From NCBI RefSeq assembly GCF_008368715.1, contig NZ_SMRS01000010.1:1-50388 (forward strand): 50,388 nt of DNA, given 5' to 3'. Of the stretch, positions 33,881 through 44,821 are shown piece by piece; position 1 is the first letter of the stretch; every line of letters begins with the position of its first letter. The stretch is from Nitrincola tapanii (GTDB lineage: Bacteria; Pseudomonadota; Gammaproteobacteria; Pseudomonadales; Balneatricaceae). Made by a program: the position numbers and the translations under genes. The notes under the pieces were generated by a model. It was not told where the DNA came from. It saw only the letters and a program-made list of their open reading frames with translations, and did not search any database.

Positions 33881-36394
33881 TTACAGGGTACGCTGGACTT
33901 CAATTGTGTCGAAGACTTCGATCTGGTCTCCAACGCGAACATCGTTGTAGTTCTTCACGCCAATACCGCACTCCATGCCATGACGCACTTCCGCAACAGC
34001 ATCTTTAAAGCGACGCAGAGACTCCAACTCACCTTCATAAATCACGACGTTATCACGCAGAACGCGAATGCGTTTATTGCGGTAAACCGTGCCCTCGGTC
34101 ACCATACAGCCGGCGATTTGACCAAGTTTTGGTGAACGGAAGACATCACGCACTTCGGCGATACCTACGATCTCTTCTTTATATTCTGGTGCCAACAGAC
34201 CGCTCATAGCCTGTTTAACGTCATTGATAATGTCATAGATGACACTGTAATAACGCAACTCTAGCTCTTCGCGCTCGACAATAGCCTTCGCTTGATTGTC
34301 GGCACGAACGTTAAAGCCAATCAGAATCGCGGAAGAAGCCAATGCCAGGTTTGCATCGGTTTCACCAAAACCACCAATACCGCTGGAAACAATATTCACC
34401 TTCACTTCATCGGTCGACAGCTCTTCCAGAGACTGGGTCAGCGCTTCCAGTGAACCACGTACGTCTGCTTTCAGCACGATATTCAGAGACTTAACATCTC
34501 CGGCCTGCATATTGGCGAACAGGTTCTCAAGCTTAGCTTTCTGCTGACGCGCCAACTTCACTTCACGGAACTTGCCTTGACGGAAGAGTGCCACTTCACG
34601 CGCCTTCTTCTCAGTCGAGACCACGGTGAACTCATCACCGGCATCCGGAGTGCCATCCAGACCCAAAATTTCAACTGGAATCGCTGGCCCCGCCTCTTCT
34701 ACCGGCTGACCATTTTCATCCAACATGGCGCGGACACGACCATAGTTCAGACCCGCCAGAACAATATCACCTTTACGCAGGGTACCGTTCTGAACCAAGA
34801 GAGTAGAAACCGAACCACGACCTTTATCCAGGCGAGACTCCACTACCACGCCGGTAGCCGGCATATCCGGTACAGCGGTTAGCTCCAGGACTTCGGCCTG
34901 CAGAAGCACGGCATCCAACAGAGCATCAATGCCTTCACCTGTCTTCGCTGAGACATGGACAAACTGGACATCACCGCCCCATTCTTCCGAAATCACATCA
35001 CGCTGTGCCAGCTCACTGCGCACGCGCTCAGGATCGGCTTCATGTTTATCAATTTTATTGACCGCAACCACCAGCGGAACATTTGCAGCCTTAGCATGCT
35101 GAACCGCTTCTTCGGTCTGTGGCATCACACCATCGTCTGCGGCAACCACCAGAATGACGATGTCCGTCAATTTAGCACCACGGGCACGCATCGCGGTGAA
35201 CGCGGCATGGCCCGGAGTATCCAAAAAGGTCACCATGCCATTTTCAGTTTCTACATGGTAAGCACCGATGTGCTGGGTAATCCCGCCCGACTCACCCGCA
35301 GCCACCTTGGTTTCACGAATATAATCAAGCAATGAGGTTTTACCATGGTCGACGTGACCCATGACTGTCACAACCGGAGCACGTGTACGCGCTTCACCCT
35401 TATGGGCCTGCAAGCTTTCGAGCAGGGCATCTTCAACTGCATTTTCTTGCAGAGCGACTGCCTTATGGCCCATCTCTTCCACAACAAGAATCGCCGTATC
35501 CTGATCCAGGACCTGGTTGATCGTGGCCATGGCACCCATTTTAAACATCACCTTGATGACTTCAGCTGCTTTCACTGACATTTTCTTGGCCAGATCTGCC
35601 ACGGTGATGCTTTCCGGGATGCTCACGTCGTGAATCACCGGCGCTGTAGGCTTCTCAAACGCATGCTGATTCACCGCACGACCTTTACCTGCCGCACGTT
35701 TAGGGCTCTTGCCAGGACGACGGGTACCACGTGGCCCCTCTTCTTCCAGAGTGACTTTACGACCTGCTACCACCGGCTTGCCACCACGACGCGGAGCTTC
35801 TTCTTCATCACGACCACGCGGTGCACGATGCTCTTTAGCACGTGGCGCGGGTTTTTTATCTTTACGTGCCTGAGTGTCTTCACTTACCGGTACAGCAACC
35901 TCTGGCACAAGCACGTCTACTGCGGGCTCAGCAGCTACTGCCGTCTCTTGTACCTGAGCAGCCTTCTCCTGGACTATTTCTGACACGTCAGGTGTCACAA
36001 CCTCAGCCGTGACCACCACGTCAGCCACAGGTGCCACAGACACCTCTTCGGTAACTTCTTCAATGACGGGTGTCAGGGTTTCCAGCTCTTCGCGCTTCAC
36101 GTAGGTGCGTTTTTTACGCACTTCGACATTCACGGTCTTACGCTTTCCGGATGCTCCGGCCACCTTAAGCTGGGAGGTGGTTTTACGTTTTAAGGTGATA
36201 CGTTTAGGCTCTGTAACAGCACCTTCTTCACCATGCGCTTTTTTCAAATGCGCAAGAAGGTTCTGACGTTCGGTATCGGTAACATTTGATGTTTCGGTTT
36301 TGCCTGAAATTCCGGCATCCTGCATCTGCTTGAGCAAACGCTCAACGGATACACCAACCACATCGGCAAGTTGTTTAACGGTGACTTCTGCCAT
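33881..36394 (-). CDS. infB: Translation initiation factor IF-2
   Basis: An 837-aa GTPase that places fMet-tRNA on the 30S subunit. It has an N-terminal IF2N helix domain and a long low-complexity Val/Glu/Lys/Arg-rich linker (about 60-250), then a second IF2N domain. The G domain has G1 GHVDHGKT (346-353), DTPGHAAF and NKID. Domains for 50S and fMet-tRNA binding follow. Start codons for shorter internal IF2 forms cannot be decided from sequence. It is 26 bases after nusA. Confidence 0.97.
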   Translation of the reverse strand: MAEVTVKQLADVVGVSVERLLKQMQDAGISGKTETSNVTDTERQNLLAHLKKAHGEEGAVTEPKRITLKRKTTSQLKVAGASGKRKTVNVEVRKKRTYVKREELETLTPVIEEVTEEVSVAPVADVVVTAEVVTPDVSEIVQEKAAQVQETAVAAEPAVDVLVPEVAVPVSEDTQARKDKKPAPRAKEHRAPRGRDEEEAPRRGGKPVVAGRKVTLEEEGPRGTRRPGKSPKRAAGKGRAVNQHAFEKPTAPVIHDVSIPESITVADLAKKMSVKAAEVIKVMFKMGAMATINQVLDQDTAILVVEEMGHKAVALQENAVEDALLESLQAHKGEARTRAPVVTVMGHVDHGKTSLLDYIRETKVAAGESGGITQHIGAYHVETENGMVTFLDTPGHAAFTAMRARGAKLTDIVILVVAADDGVMPQTEEAVQHAKAANVPLVVAVNKIDKHEADPERVRSELAQRDVISEEWGGDVQFVHVSAKTGEGIDALLDAVLLQAEVLELTAVPDMPATGVVVESRLDKGRGSVSTLLVQNGTLRKGDIVLAGLNYGRVRAMLDENGQPVEEAGPAIPVEILGLDGTPDAGDEFTVVSTEKKAREVALFRQGKFREVKLARQQKAKLENLFANMQAGDVKSLNIVLKADVRGSLEALTQSLEELSTDEVKVNIVSSGIGGFGETDANLALASSAILIGFNVRADNQAKAIVEREELELRYYSVIYDIINDVKQAMSGLLAPEYKEEIVGIAEVRDVFRSPKLGQIAGCMVTEGTVYRNKRIRVLRDNVVIYEGELESLRRFKDAVAEVRHGMECGIGVKNYNDVRVGDQIEVFDTIEVQRTL

Positions 36395-36420
36395 AAATGG
36401 GTTCCTCTTCTCCGTTGATA

Positions 36421-37911
36421 TTACTGATTTTCTGCAAACCAGGGTGCGCGGGCAGTCATAATTAACTCAGCAGCGCGGGTTTCATCTAGACCTTCAATAC
36501 CAACCAAATCATCAATTGACTGCTCAGCAAGATCTTCCATAGTCACTATGCCTTTGGCGGCTAGATGGAATGCCAAAGAACGCTCCATACCTTCCATCGA
36601 CAACAAATCTTCAGCCGGCTCGACCTCGTCTAACTGCTCTTCGTTGGCGATCGCCAAATTCAACAAGGCGTCTTTTGCACGAGTACGCAGAGTTTCAACG
36701 ATCTCTTCGTCAAACCCCTCGATTTCGAGCATCTCATCTTCAGGTACATAAGCCACTTCTTCCAGTGAAGTGAAACCTTCATCCACCAGAACTTGTGCCA
36801 GCTCTTCATCGATATCCAGGTGCGTAATAAAGGCTTGCATCACGCGACCGACTTCTGACTGATGCTTCGCCTGAGCTTCAGACTCACTCATCACGTTCAA
36901 CTTCCAGCCTGTCATTTCACCGGCTAGACGTACGTTTTGGCCATTACGACCAATTGCTTGTGCTAGGGCATCTTCAGCAACCGCAACATCCATCGAGTGG
37001 CTATCTTCATCAATAATGATCGAAGCGACTTCAGCCGGTGCCATCGCATTGATGACTAACTGAGCCGGATTGTCGTCCCAGAGAACGATATCCACACGCT
37101 CGCCACCCAGCTCATTGGAGACTGCCTGAACGCGAGAACCGCGCATGCCGACACAGGCACCTACTGGATCAATACGACCATCATTGGTTTTCACGGCGAT
37201 TTTGGCACGCGACCCTGGGTCACGTGCCGCAGCACGAATCTCAATCACTTCTTCAGCAATTTCAGGGACCTCTAAGCGAAAGAGTTCGATCAACATCGCC
37301 GGACTGGTCCGGCTCAAAATCAACTGAGGCCCACGCCCTTCAGCGCGGACTTCATCCAACACAGCTCGCACACGATCGCCCATACGGAAGTTTTCGCGTG
37401 GCAACAGGTGTTCACGTGGCAATAAGGCTTCGGCGTTATTACCCAGATCGATAATGACATTATCGCGTGTCACTTTTTTCACTGTACCGGCAATCAGCTC
37501 ACCCTGACGATCACGATACTGATCAACGACTTTGGCACGCTCAGCTTCGCGTACCTTTTGTACGATGACCTGTTTTGCCGTTTGTGCCGCAATACGACCA
37601 AAAGCAACAGACTCAATCTGCTCTTCGTGGATGTCGCCTGGCTGCAGGGATGGGTTAATCTCATGCGCTTCTTCTAGGGTCAACTCTGTACCCAAGAGTG
37701 GCACGGCATCATTATCAACCACAGCCCAACGCCGGTAAGTTTCATAATCTCCCGTTTGACGATCAATCACCACATAGACATCGGCTTCTTCGTCAAAACG
37801 CTTCTTTGTTGCTGTCGCCAGCGCCACCTCAATGGCTTCAAAAATGACGCCCTTAGGTACGTCTTTTTCGTTCGAAACTGCCTCAGCAACCAGCAATATT
37901 TCTTTATTCAT
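36421..37911 (-). CDS. nusA: Transcription termination/antitermination factor NusA
   Basis: Binds RNA polymerase, promotes pausing and termination, and takes part in rRNA antitermination. It is 496 aa (E. coli 495). Order: N-terminal polymerase-binding domain, S1, KH1/KH2 ([19 protein letters not shown] and [12 protein letters not shown]), then two acidic C-terminal repeats. ATG at 37911 follows E. coli MNKEIL; an in-frame GTG at 37923 would add four residues. It sits between rimP and infB. Confidence 0.97.
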   Translation of the reverse strand: MNKEILLVAEAVSNEKDVPKGVIFEAIEVALATATKKRFDEEADVYVVIDRQTGDYETYRRWAVVDNDAVPLLGTELTLEEAHEINPSLQPGDIHEEQIESVAFGRIAAQTAKQVIVQKVREAERAKVVDQYRDRQGELIAGTVKKVTRDNVIIDLGNNAEALLPREHLLPRENFRMGDRVRAVLDEVRAEGRGPQLILSRTSPAMLIELFRLEVPEIAEEVIEIRAAARDPGSRAKIAVKTNDGRIDPVGACVGMRGSRVQAVSNELGGERVDIVLWDDNPAQLVINAMAPAEVASIIIDEDSHSMDVAVAEDALAQAIGRNGQNVRLAGEMTGWKLNVMSESEAQAKHQSEVGRVMQAFITHLDIDEELAQVLVDEGFTSLEEVAYVPEDEMLEIEGFDEEIVETLRTRAKDALLNLAIANEEQLDEVEPAEDLLSMEGMERSLAFHLAAKGIVTMEDLAEQSIDDLVGIEGLDETRAAELIMTARAPWFAENQ

Positions 37912-37942
37912 TTTGTGTTTCACCTAAAAACTGATCATTCGA

Positions 37943-38398
37943 TTAAAACTGGGGCACCACATTGGCCTTGTCGATATAGTCCAATGGCAACAAGTATTCC
38001 TGATCATCCACAACTAGAAGGACATCTTCGCCTTCCACTCCATTGAGAATGCCTTTAAAACGGCGGCGACCTTCATAAGGAACACGCAACCGCAGTTGGA
38101 TGGTGTGGCCTGCATAGGCCGCAAACTGTTCAAGAGTATAGAGAGGTCGATCCATGCCTGGAGAGGACACCTCCAACATATAGTGTTCTTTAATGGGGTC
38201 CTCGACATCCAATACCCCACTGACCTGATGACTCACACGTGCGCAATCATCCACACTGATGCCTGCTTCGGAATCAATAAATACACGCAAGGTGCTATTT
38301 TTACCTGCGGCCTGGAACTCAACGCCCCACAGCTCAAAGCCAAGCGCCTGCACAATCGGTGTGATCAGGGATTCCAATTCTTTTAACTTTGCCGACAC
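37943..38398 (-). CDS. rimP: Ribosome maturation factor RimP
   Basis: Assembly factor for the 30S subunit. It is 151 aa with the family blocks GFELWGVEF, VSSPGMDRPL, and a C-terminal Sm-like beta domain. The start is GTG at 38398 with AGAGG five bases upstream. First protein gene of the nusA operon, after two leader terminators. Confidence 0.95.
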   Translation of the reverse strand: MSAKLKELESLITPIVQALGFELWGVEFQAAGKNSTLRVFIDSEAGISVDDCARVSHQVSGVLDVEDPIKEHYMLEVSSPGMDRPLYTLEQFAAYAGHTIQLRLRVPYEGRRRFKGILNGVEGEDVLLVVDDQEYLLPLDYIDKANVVPQF

Positions 38399-38428
38399 TC
38401 TAACCTCTCATTTCTAGGCCATCCAAAC

Positions 38429-38456
38429 AAAAAATGGGTCTCTCTAGGACCCATTT
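38429..38456 (-). terminator. Second terminator between tRNA-fMet and rimP
   Basis: A 9-bp stem AAATGGGTC / GACCCATTT with a 7-nt loop. On the minus strand the T-run is six bases. It lies 31 bases before the rimP start, so it would act as an attenuator of rimP-nusA-infB. Confidence 0.8.
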
Positions 38457-38488
38457 CTGACAGGCATAACCTGTAAAAACCACCTACG

Positions 38489-38513
38489 AAAAAGCCCCTA
38501 AATGAGGGGCTTT
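38489..38513 (-). terminator. First terminator after tRNA-fMet
   Basis: A 9-bp stem AAAGCCCCT / AGGGGCTTT with a 5-nt loop and T5 on the minus strand, about 180 bases downstream of the tRNA. Confidence 0.8.
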
Positions 38514-38586
38514 AACATGAACACCTAGTGTATTCGACTAGATGCCTTAAAACGGTCCGACAACTTAAGACTGATGAACTACTAAT

Positions 38587-38616
38587 ATGATAGCAGTTGC
38601 CAAAGCTTCTAAGCAA
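38587..38616 (-). promoter_or_regulatory. Possible internal promoter upstream of the tandem terminators
   Basis: Minus-strand TTGCTT (38611-38616) and TATCAT (38587-38592) are 18 bp apart, in the gap between tRNA-fMet and rimP. Only a sequence match; the rest of the 291-bp gap holds no recognisable gene besides the two terminators. Confidence 0.3.
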
Positions 38617-38689
38617 GCAACCTCATCGATCAGACTAAGTTCAGACTTTAGGAAATATAGATCTAGCCAGGCTTGATCCATATCAAAAG

Positions 38690-38766
<77 letters not shown>

Positions 38767-38797
38767 TCAAACTTGAACTACAAACACTTGTAGATAT

Positions 38798-38883
38798 TGG
38801 TGCCGACGGCCGGACTCGAACCGGCACGAGCATAGCTCACCACCCCCTCAAGATGGCGTGTCTACCAATTTCACCACGTCGGC
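38798..38883 (-). tRNA. tRNA-Leu (GAG)
   Basis: An 86-nt class II tRNA with encoded CCA and a long variable arm. The anticodon is GAG in the loop TTGAGGG. It closely resembles E. coli leuU, including its place between secG and the initiator tRNA. A 31-bp spacer separates the two tRNA genes, so they are probably processed from one transcript. Confidence 0.95.
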
Positions 38884-38908
38884 TAAAACGCTTTACACTA
38901 ACAGCAGC

Positions 38909-39277
38909 TTACTCAGCAGCTGGCAAATCTGTGTCTTCAGCAATACCACCTGAAACAGGCGCACCTAAGACCGGCAACTCAACACGCTCAGCAGCCGATT
39001 CAATGATGGCAGCAGAGGGAATACCTGCTTCACCCACATTCACGGCTTTCTCTTTAGCAAAATAAGCCAGCGCAAAGCTCGTTGCAAACAAAACTGCAGC
39101 AATTAGCGCGGTTACTTTAACCAGAAAGCCACCTGAACCACTTGCACCAAATACAGTTTGCGAAGCACCACCACCAAAAGATGCACCGGCTTCGGCACCC
39201 TTTCCTTGCTGTATTAAAACTAAGCCAATAATGGCTGCAGCCAAGAGGACGTGTACAATTAAAACTAAGGTTTCCAT
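38909..39277 (-). CDS. secG: Preprotein translocase subunit SecG
   Basis: Accessory subunit of the SecYEG channel. It is 122 aa with two membrane helices (about 3-22 and 52-72). Between them is the conserved cytosolic loop QQGKGAEAGASFGGGASQTVFG. The C-terminal tail is Ala/Glu-rich and variable in the family. It is three bases after tpiA and directly before tRNA-Leu. Confidence 0.96.
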   Translation of the reverse strand: METLVLIVHVLLAAAIIGLVLIQQGKGAEAGASFGGGASQTVFGASGSGGFLVKVTALIAAVLFATSFALAYFAKEKAVNVGEAGIPSAAIIESAAERVELPVLGAPVSGGIAEDTDLPAAE

Positions 39278-39280
39278 ATT

Positions 39281-40063
39281 TTAACTAACCTGTTCTCTTT
39301 TTTTCGCTGCGTTACAAATACCTAGAAAATCACTTGCAGAAAGTGACGCTCCACCAATCAGGCCACCATCTATATCCTTCTGCGCAAAAAGCTCAACCGC
39401 ATTATTTGCTTTAACGCTGCCGCCATACAGAATATGGAGCTTATCCGCTGCTACCTGACCCATAACAGTAGCCAGCAAGGAACGAATAAAAGCATGAACT
39501 TCTTGAGCTTGTTCTGGGGTAGCTGTTAGGCCTGTACCGATTGCCCAAACAGGCTCATACGCCCAAACCACTTTACTTAACGCTTCTTCGTCTAAACTCT
39601 TAGCGACTGTCAAAACCTGTCGACTTAACACGGCTTGCAACAAGCCCTGCTCACGCTCATCTAAAGTTTCACCCACACAGACTAATGGGACTAAACCTGA
39701 TACAAGACAAGCTTTTGTTTTCTCTGCGACCAACTCATCGCTTTCTGCACAAAAGGCTCTACGCTCTGAATGCCCCACTAAGACATGTGACACATTCAAA
39801 TCGACCATCATCTGCGCATTCATTTCGCCGGTAAATGCACCGTCTTGTAGCCAACTACAAATATTCTGCGCACCCAGTTTAACTTGCGTGCCGACAAGCT
39901 CCTGACTTACCTGACTTAAGTAGCAAGCAGGCGGGATAATCAAAACATCGACTTCGTGATTTAATTCAAGCAAACCGTTGTTTTTTAGACTCTGCAGCAA
40001 CGCCCGATTTTGTTCCAATCGTCCGTTCATTTTCCAGTTGGCTGCAACTAGAAGCTTCCGCAT
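39281..40063 (-). CDS. tpiA: Triosephosphate isomerase
   Basis: Interconverts DHAP and glyceraldehyde-3-P. It is 260 aa. It has the N-terminal AANWKMNG, catalytic His in VLVGHSERR, catalytic Glu in WAYEPVWAIGTG, and the phosphate loop YGGSVKANN. ATG at 40063 has AGGGG six bases upstream and was preferred over the ATG at 40069. tpiA-secG is tightly spaced. Confidence 0.97.
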   Translation of the reverse strand: MRKLLVAANWKMNGRLEQNRALLQSLKNNGLLELNHEVDVLIIPPACYLSQVSQELVGTQVKLGAQNICSWLQDGAFTGEMNAQMMVDLNVSHVLVGHSERRAFCAESDELVAEKTKACLVSGLVPLVCVGETLDEREQGLLQAVLSRQVLTVAKSLDEEALSKVVWAYEPVWAIGTGLTATPEQAQEVHAFIRSLLATVMGQVAADKLHILYGGSVKANNAVELFAQKDIDGGLIGGASLSASDFLGICNAAKKREQVS

Positions 40064-40076
40064 GAGCATCCCCTTT

Positions 40077-40110
40077 CAAAAGAGGCGCAAATCTTAACTG
40101 AGGCGCCTCT
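40077..40110 (-). terminator. Terminator-like hairpin between glmM and tpiA
   Basis: An 8-bp stem AGAGGCGC / GCGCCTCT starts in the glmM stop codon; the minus strand continues as TTTTG. The short T-run suggests partial termination. Confidence 0.55.
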
Positions 40111-41455
40111 AAGAAACAACCCCAGCTAATGAATTTTGCACAATTTCAGCCAGTTGGGTGCATTCTTTCTGCACCTGTATCGGATCTTGCCCTTCCACCA
40201 TAACTCGTACCAAAGGCTCAGTCCCCGATGGACGCAAGAGCACACGCCCCGTCTGGGCCAAGCGCGCCTGAGTTGCACGAATCGCCTGCTGTATCTCTGG
40301 CAACTCAACAGAATTCACGCCACGTGGCACAACCACATTAATCATTACCTGCGGAAGCTTAGTCATGCCTTGGCGCAGTTCAGCAAGCGTAAGAGATGAA
40401 TCCACCATCGCTTTGAGCACCTGCAATGCTGCAACGATACCATCCCCTGTTGTGCTCAAATGACGGCAGACCAAATGCCCAGAGCTCTCCCCGCCTAACA
40501 ACCAGTCATTGGCCAACATCGCTTCCAGCACATAGCGATCGCCCACCTTGGCACGTACGAATGGGATATCTAAGCGTGCAAATGCCTGCTCCAGGCCAAA
40601 ATTAGACATCAGGGTACCCACAACGCCTCCCTGCAAAAGACCTTGGGCACGCATGGATTGAGCCATAATAAAAAGCAACTCATCCCCATCAACAACCCCT
40701 CCCTGAGCATCAACCATAATTAAACGGTCACCATCACCATCCAGAGCAACACCTAGATCGGCCTGCTGAGTCACGACCTCGGCCTGAAGACGTTTGACAT
40801 CCGTTGCACCACACAACTCATTTATATTCAAACCATCTGGAGAGGTGCCGATTTCGATTACCTGCGCACCCAGCTCCGAAAAAACAGCCGGTGCTATATG
40901 GTAAGTCGCACCATGAGCGCAATCCACAACCAACTTCATTCCACGCAGGCTAAGACTACCGTTAATCGTGCCTTTGCAGTATTCGATATAACGTCCGGCT
41001 GCATCCGTGATACGCCGAGCTTTACCTAAGCTGGCAGAGTCGACCGTTTGCATCGCCTGATCCATCTGCTCCTCAATAGCCAACTCAATTTCATCTGGGA
41101 GCTTGGTACCCTGTGCTGAGAAAAATTTGATGCCATTATCTTGGAAGGGATTATGTGACGCGCTGATCACGATACCCGCTTCGGCACGGAAGGTTCGGGT
41201 CAAATAGGCAATGGCAGGAGTCGGCATCGGCCCTGTTAACAAAACATCCACACCGGCTGCCGACAAACCTGCCTCTAAAGCTGACTCAAACATATACCCT
41301 GAGATGCGAGTATCTTTCCCGATCACAATACGGCTACGCCCCTCACGCGCAAACACCTTGCCCGCTGCCCATCCAAGCTTCAACATAAATTCTGGTGTGA
41401 TTGGGAACTGCCCCACTTCGCCGCGAATACCATCAGTACCGAAATATTTACGCAT
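40109..41455 (-). CDS. glmM: Phosphoglucosamine mutase
   Basis: Converts glucosamine-6-P to glucosamine-1-P for peptidoglycan and LPS. It is 448 aa (E. coli 445). The phosphoserine S100 is in [14 protein letters not shown]. The metal-binding loop DGDGDR, GGESSGH and the C-terminal [15 protein letters not shown] phosphate motif are present. It overlaps the end of folP by eight bases, so the two are translationally linked. Confidence 0.97.
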   Translation of the reverse strand: MRKYFGTDGIRGEVGQFPITPEFMLKLGWAAGKVFAREGRSRIVIGKDTRISGYMFESALEAGLSAAGVDVLLTGPMPTPAIAYLTRTFRAEAGIVISASHNPFQDNGIKFFSAQGTKLPDEIELAIEEQMDQAMQTVDSASLGKARRITDAAGRYIEYCKGTINGSLSLRGMKLVVDCAHGATYHIAPAVFSELGAQVIEIGTSPDGLNINELCGATDVKRLQAEVVTQQADLGVALDGDGDRLIMVDAQGGVVDGDELLFIMAQSMRAQGLLQGGVVGTLMSNFGLEQAFARLDIPFVRAKVGDRYVLEAMLANDWLLGGESSGHLVCRHLSTTGDGIVAALQVLKAMVDSSLTLAELRQGMTKLPQVMINVVVPRGVNSVELPEIQQAIRATQARLAQTGRVLLRPSGTEPLVRVMVEGQDPIQVQKECTQLAEIVQNSLAGVVS

Positions 41456-42314
41456 CTACCTCAATCTCCCATTCTTCCTGCTGAACAGCTTTGAGTAATT
41501 TTAGAGCATCGACAGTCTCAGCAACATCATGCACTCGTAGTAGATGCGCCCCCTTTTGCGCTGCCAAGATCGCTGTGGCCAGACTCCCTGCTAAACGCTT
41601 ACTGGCGTCACGACCTGTGACCGCACCGATCATAGACTTACGCGAGGTCCCACTTAATACGGGGTAGCCGAGCGCGACCAATTCATCCAGTCGATTTAGC
41701 AGCGTCAAATTATGTGCTAACGATTTGCCGAATCCGAACCCTGGATCAAGAAGGATATTCTCTTTCTGAATACCGGCTTGTTGATAGCGTACAATCTGTT
41801 CCTGCATAAAGGCTAACACTTCATCCTGAACCTGCTGATATTCAGGAGCTTGCTGCATCGTGGCAGGACTGCCCTTCATATGCATCACACACACTGGCAA
41901 GCCGGAGCGACTGGCCACCTCCAGTGCATCACCCAGCGCTAACGAACGCACATCGTTAATTAAACCAATACCTAAAGCCAAAGCCGCTTCCATGACACGA
42001 GGCTGACTGCTATCTAAAGAAATAATGACATCCAATTCTTGATTCAAACGCTCGATGACCGGCAAGACACGATCCATCTCTTCCTGGACACTCACTTCCG
42101 CTGCGCCGGGGCGAGTCGATTCACCTCCCACATCGATGATGGCGGCGCCCGATTGCAGCATCTGCGCAGCCTCTACCAAAGCTGCATCGACTCTTAATTT
42201 ATCTTGCGCAAAAAATCGACCGCCATCTGAGAAAGAATCTGGCGTTACATTGAGAATTCCCATCACATGTGGCTCAGAGAGATCCAGCCATCGCCGACCG
42301 CACTTTAATTGCAC
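41448..42314 (-). CDS. folP: Dihydropteroate synthase
   Basis: Joins p-aminobenzoate to the pterin made by FolK; the sulfonamide target. It is 288 aa from the GTG chosen (E. coli 282). It has [15 protein letters not shown], the pterin-site segments GGESTRPGA and DPGFGFGK, and SRKSMIG. The start is uncertain: GTG at 42314 has a G5 run eight bases upstream, and a TTG at 42329 is also in frame. A terminator ends only 14 bases before the GTG. Confidence 0.94.
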   Translation of the reverse strand: MQLKCGRRWLDLSEPHVMGILNVTPDSFSDGGRFFAQDKLRVDAALVEAAQMLQSGAAIIDVGGESTRPGAAEVSVQEEMDRVLPVIERLNQELDVIISLDSSQPRVMEAALALGIGLINDVRSLALGDALEVASRSGLPVCVMHMKGSPATMQQAPEYQQVQDEVLAFMQEQIVRYQQAGIQKENILLDPGFGFGKSLAHNLTLLNRLDELVALGYPVLSGTSRKSMIGAVTGRDASKRLAGSLATAILAAQKGAHLLRVHDVAETVDALKLLKAVQQEEWEIEVDA

Positions 42315-42327
42315 TTTTTTAACCCCC

Positions 42328-42357
42328 AAAAAAACAAGGCTGACATAAGTCAGCCTT
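42328..42357 (-). terminator. ftsH terminator immediately before folP
   Basis: A 9-bp stem AAGGCTGAC / GTCAGCCTT with a 4-nt loop and a T7 run on the minus strand that merges into the folP ribosome-binding region. folP-glmM expression from the ftsH side would need read-through. Confidence 0.8.
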
Positions 42358-42410
42358 AATTTTAATGCTCAGCTCTTTAATCTCGAACCGGCACTCAATA
42401 GTCACAACAT

Positions 42411-44387
42411 TCAAGATTTCGGTGATTGCGGCTCTTCGTCCGAACGATCCTCTTCCTGATCATCGAAGCTATCATTTGTCTCTTCAACGTCAGACGGCTC
42501 TTCGTTCAACTCATCTGTCTTAACTTCAGCAGATTGCGGCTTATCCTCTTGGGTATCATCCCAACCATCAGGCGGTGTCACCTCTTCACGCGCCATCAGC
42601 TGATCTAATTGCTTGGTGCCAATCGTTTCGTATTTAATCAAGGCTTGCGCCATACTTTCCATAATGTCACGATTTTCCGTTAAGATCTGATAGGCTTTGG
42701 CATAACAGTCATCAATAATCTGCTTCACTTCCGCATCGATACGACGCTGAGTTTCTTCAGACTTGGCTTTAGAGCCACCGCCCATACCTCGACCAAAAGG
42801 ATCATCATCCTCTTCCGCATAGAGAAGCGGACCCAGAGCCTCGCTCAGCCCCCACTTAGTCACCATATTACGCGCCAAGGTTGTGGCACGCTGAATATCG
42901 TTAGAAGCACCTGTGGTCACACCCTGCTTGCCTAAAGTCATTTCTTCAGCAATACGACCACCATAAAGTGAGCAAATCTGCGAAATAATCGCCTGGCGAC
43001 TAAAGCTATAACGATCTTCTGCTGGCAGGAACATGGTCACGCCCAACGCACGACCACGCGGAATAATGGAAACCTTATAAACAGGATCATGCTCAGGCAT
43101 GAGACGACCGATAATGGCATGACCTGATTCATGATAAGCCGTGTTTAAGCGTTCTTTGTAAGACATCACCATCGACTTACGCTCAGCGCCCATCATGATT
43201 TTGTCTTTTGCTTTTTCAAACTGCTCCATACTCACGACACGCTTACCTTCACGTGCCGCAAACAGCGCTGCTTCATTAACTAAGTTCGCCAAGTCCGCAC
43301 CCGAGAAACCTGGAGTGCCGCGTGCAATCAGATCTGATTTCACATCATCACCCAGTGGAACCTTGCGCATATGCACCTTGAGAATCTGATCACGTCCACG
43401 GATATCCGGCAGGCCAACCACCACTTGACGATCAAAACGTCCTGGACGCAAGAGTGCAGGGTCAAGTACATCTGGACGGTTAGTCGCCGCGATCACGATG
43501 ATGCCTTCGGTGCCTTCAAAACCATCCATCTCGACCAGCAACTGATTCAACGTCTGCTCACGCTCATCATTGCCCCCGCCCAAACCGACACCACGACTAC
43601 GTCCTACCGCATCAATTTCATCGATAAAGATGATACAAGGCGCATGTTTTTTTGCCTGATCAAACATATCACGTACACGGGAAGCCCCTACACCGACAAA
43701 CATTTCCACAAAGTCAGAGCCGGAAATACTAAAAAAAGGAACCTTAGCTTCACCTGCAATCGCTTTCGCCAGTAAGGTTTTACCGGTACCCGGTGAACCT
43801 GACATCAAGACACCACGTGGAATATGTCCACCCAAGCGCTGGAATTTTCCAGGATCACGCAAATAATCCACCAGCTCTTTCACTTCTTCCTTAGCTTCTT
43901 CTACGCCCGCAACATCATCAAAAGTCGTTTTGATCTGATCTTCGCTCATCATGCGTGCTTTAGACTTTCCAAATGACATAGGTCCGCCTTTACCACCGGC
44001 TCCACCCTGCATTTGGCGCATAAAGAACATAAAGATGGCGATAATGATAAGAATCGGGAAGGCCGCAACCAACAACTGCGACCAAATGCTCTGACCTTCA
44101 GGCTGCTTGCCTTCAATCACAACATTATTAGATAAGAGATCATCTATCAGCTTAGGATCTTGAACCGCTGGACGGATGGTGACAAAACTTTCACCTGTCG
44201 GGCGCTGTCCGGTAATTGTAAAACCATCAATCAAGACCTTAGAGACACGTCCTGCTTGAACCTCCTCTACAAATTCGGAATAACTGAGCTTACGACCCTC
44301 AGTTTCAGAACTGAAGTTGTTAAAGACCGTCAGCAGAACTGCCGCAATCACCAACCACAGTACTAAATTTTTTGCCATATCGTTCAA
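42411..44387 (-). CDS. ftsH: ATP-dependent zinc metalloprotease FtsH
   Basis: Membrane AAA+ protease that degrades LpxC, sigma-32 and misassembled membrane proteins. It is 658 aa. There are two TM helices (about 8-24 and 103-123) around a periplasmic domain. Walker A GSPGTGKT (197-204) has Ser where many homologues have Pro. Next come the [15 protein letters not shown] pore region, SRH GRFDR, the zinc site HESGH (419-423) and a long acidic tail. TTG at 44387 has AGGG seven bases upstream; ATG at 44378 (MAKNLVLWL) is the alternative and has no Shine-Dalgarno. The usual upstream partner rlmE is missing. Confidence 0.96.
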   Translation of the reverse strand: MNDMAKNLVLWLVIAAVLLTVFNNFSSETEGRKLSYSEFVEEVQAGRVSKVLIDGFTITGQRPTGESFVTIRPAVQDPKLIDDLLSNNVVIEGKQPEGQSIWSQLLVAAFPILIIIAIFMFFMRQMQGGAGGKGGPMSFGKSKARMMSEDQIKTTFDDVAGVEEAKEEVKELVDYLRDPGKFQRLGGHIPRGVLMSGSPGTGKTLLAKAIAGEAKVPFFSISGSDFVEMFVGVGASRVRDMFDQAKKHAPCIIFIDEIDAVGRSRGVGLGGGNDEREQTLNQLLVEMDGFEGTEGIIVIAATNRPDVLDPALLRPGRFDRQVVVGLPDIRGRDQILKVHMRKVPLGDDVKSDLIARGTPGFSGADLANLVNEAALFAAREGKRVVSMEQFEKAKDKIMMGAERKSMVMSYKERLNTAYHESGHAIIGRLMPEHDPVYKVSIIPRGRALGVTMFLPAEDRYSFSRQAIISQICSLYGGRIAEEMTLGKQGVTTGASNDIQRATTLARNMVTKWGLSEALGPLLYAEEDDDPFGRGMGGGSKAKSEETQRRIDAEVKQIIDDCYAKAYQILTENRDIMESMAQALIKYETIGTKQLDQLMAREEVTPPDGWDDTQEDKPQSAEVKTDELNEEPSDVEETNDSFDDQEEDRSDEEPQSPKS

Positions 44388-44821
44388 AGGATCACCCTCA
44401 ACTCAAACTTTCTTTATGACTCATAACAGCCATAATAACACAGGTCACTGGAGCGACCTGACTCTTTATCAATAGTATTCTTTATACACTTGATAGCTTA
44501 TGTGCTGTATCCAACACTCTTTACATCGGTCTACTAGCATTTTTGATACGCAACCCGTCACAGCAAAGATCAAGGCTCCACTACTCAACTCAACCCAGAT
44601 CAGCTTCTTGTCGATTGGGGCAAATCCTAGAATTACAAGCTCAAAGTTAGATACTGGAATGAAAAGATTGTTCCACCCAACACAGCCTATACTGAACAAT
44701 CCGATGCCGATCTCAACTCTTAAGAACTAGCTGACTACTCAGAAAGGAGCGGCTCAGGTAAACTAGAGATTGTTCACATGCACTTTCTGCATCCCTTAAA
44801 TTATGAGGCACATATTCTAGT
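44388..44821. other. 434-bp gap between ftsH and yhbY, no rlmE
   Basis: This divergent gap holds no recognisable gene. One minus-strand frame (44469-44699, TTG start, 76 codons) encodes a hydrophobic peptide with no family I recognise and no Shine-Dalgarno. A hairpin CAGGTC/GACCTG (44441-44460) follows it. None of the frames shows the RlmE SAM motif (VDLGAAPGGW). Promoters for ftsH and yhbY must lie here, but I cannot place them with confidence. Confidence 0.5.

Noticed and set aside
35345-35983. Plus-strand frames of 77-126 codons opposite infB
   Set aside because: They are mirror frames of the infB coding sequence, rich in His/Thr/Phe as expected from its reverse complement.
33900-36394. 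Repeats in the infB linker as a DNA repeat array
   Set aside because: The low-complexity Val/Glu/Lys-rich segment is the normal variable linker of IF-2, not a nucleotide repeat or CRISPR array.
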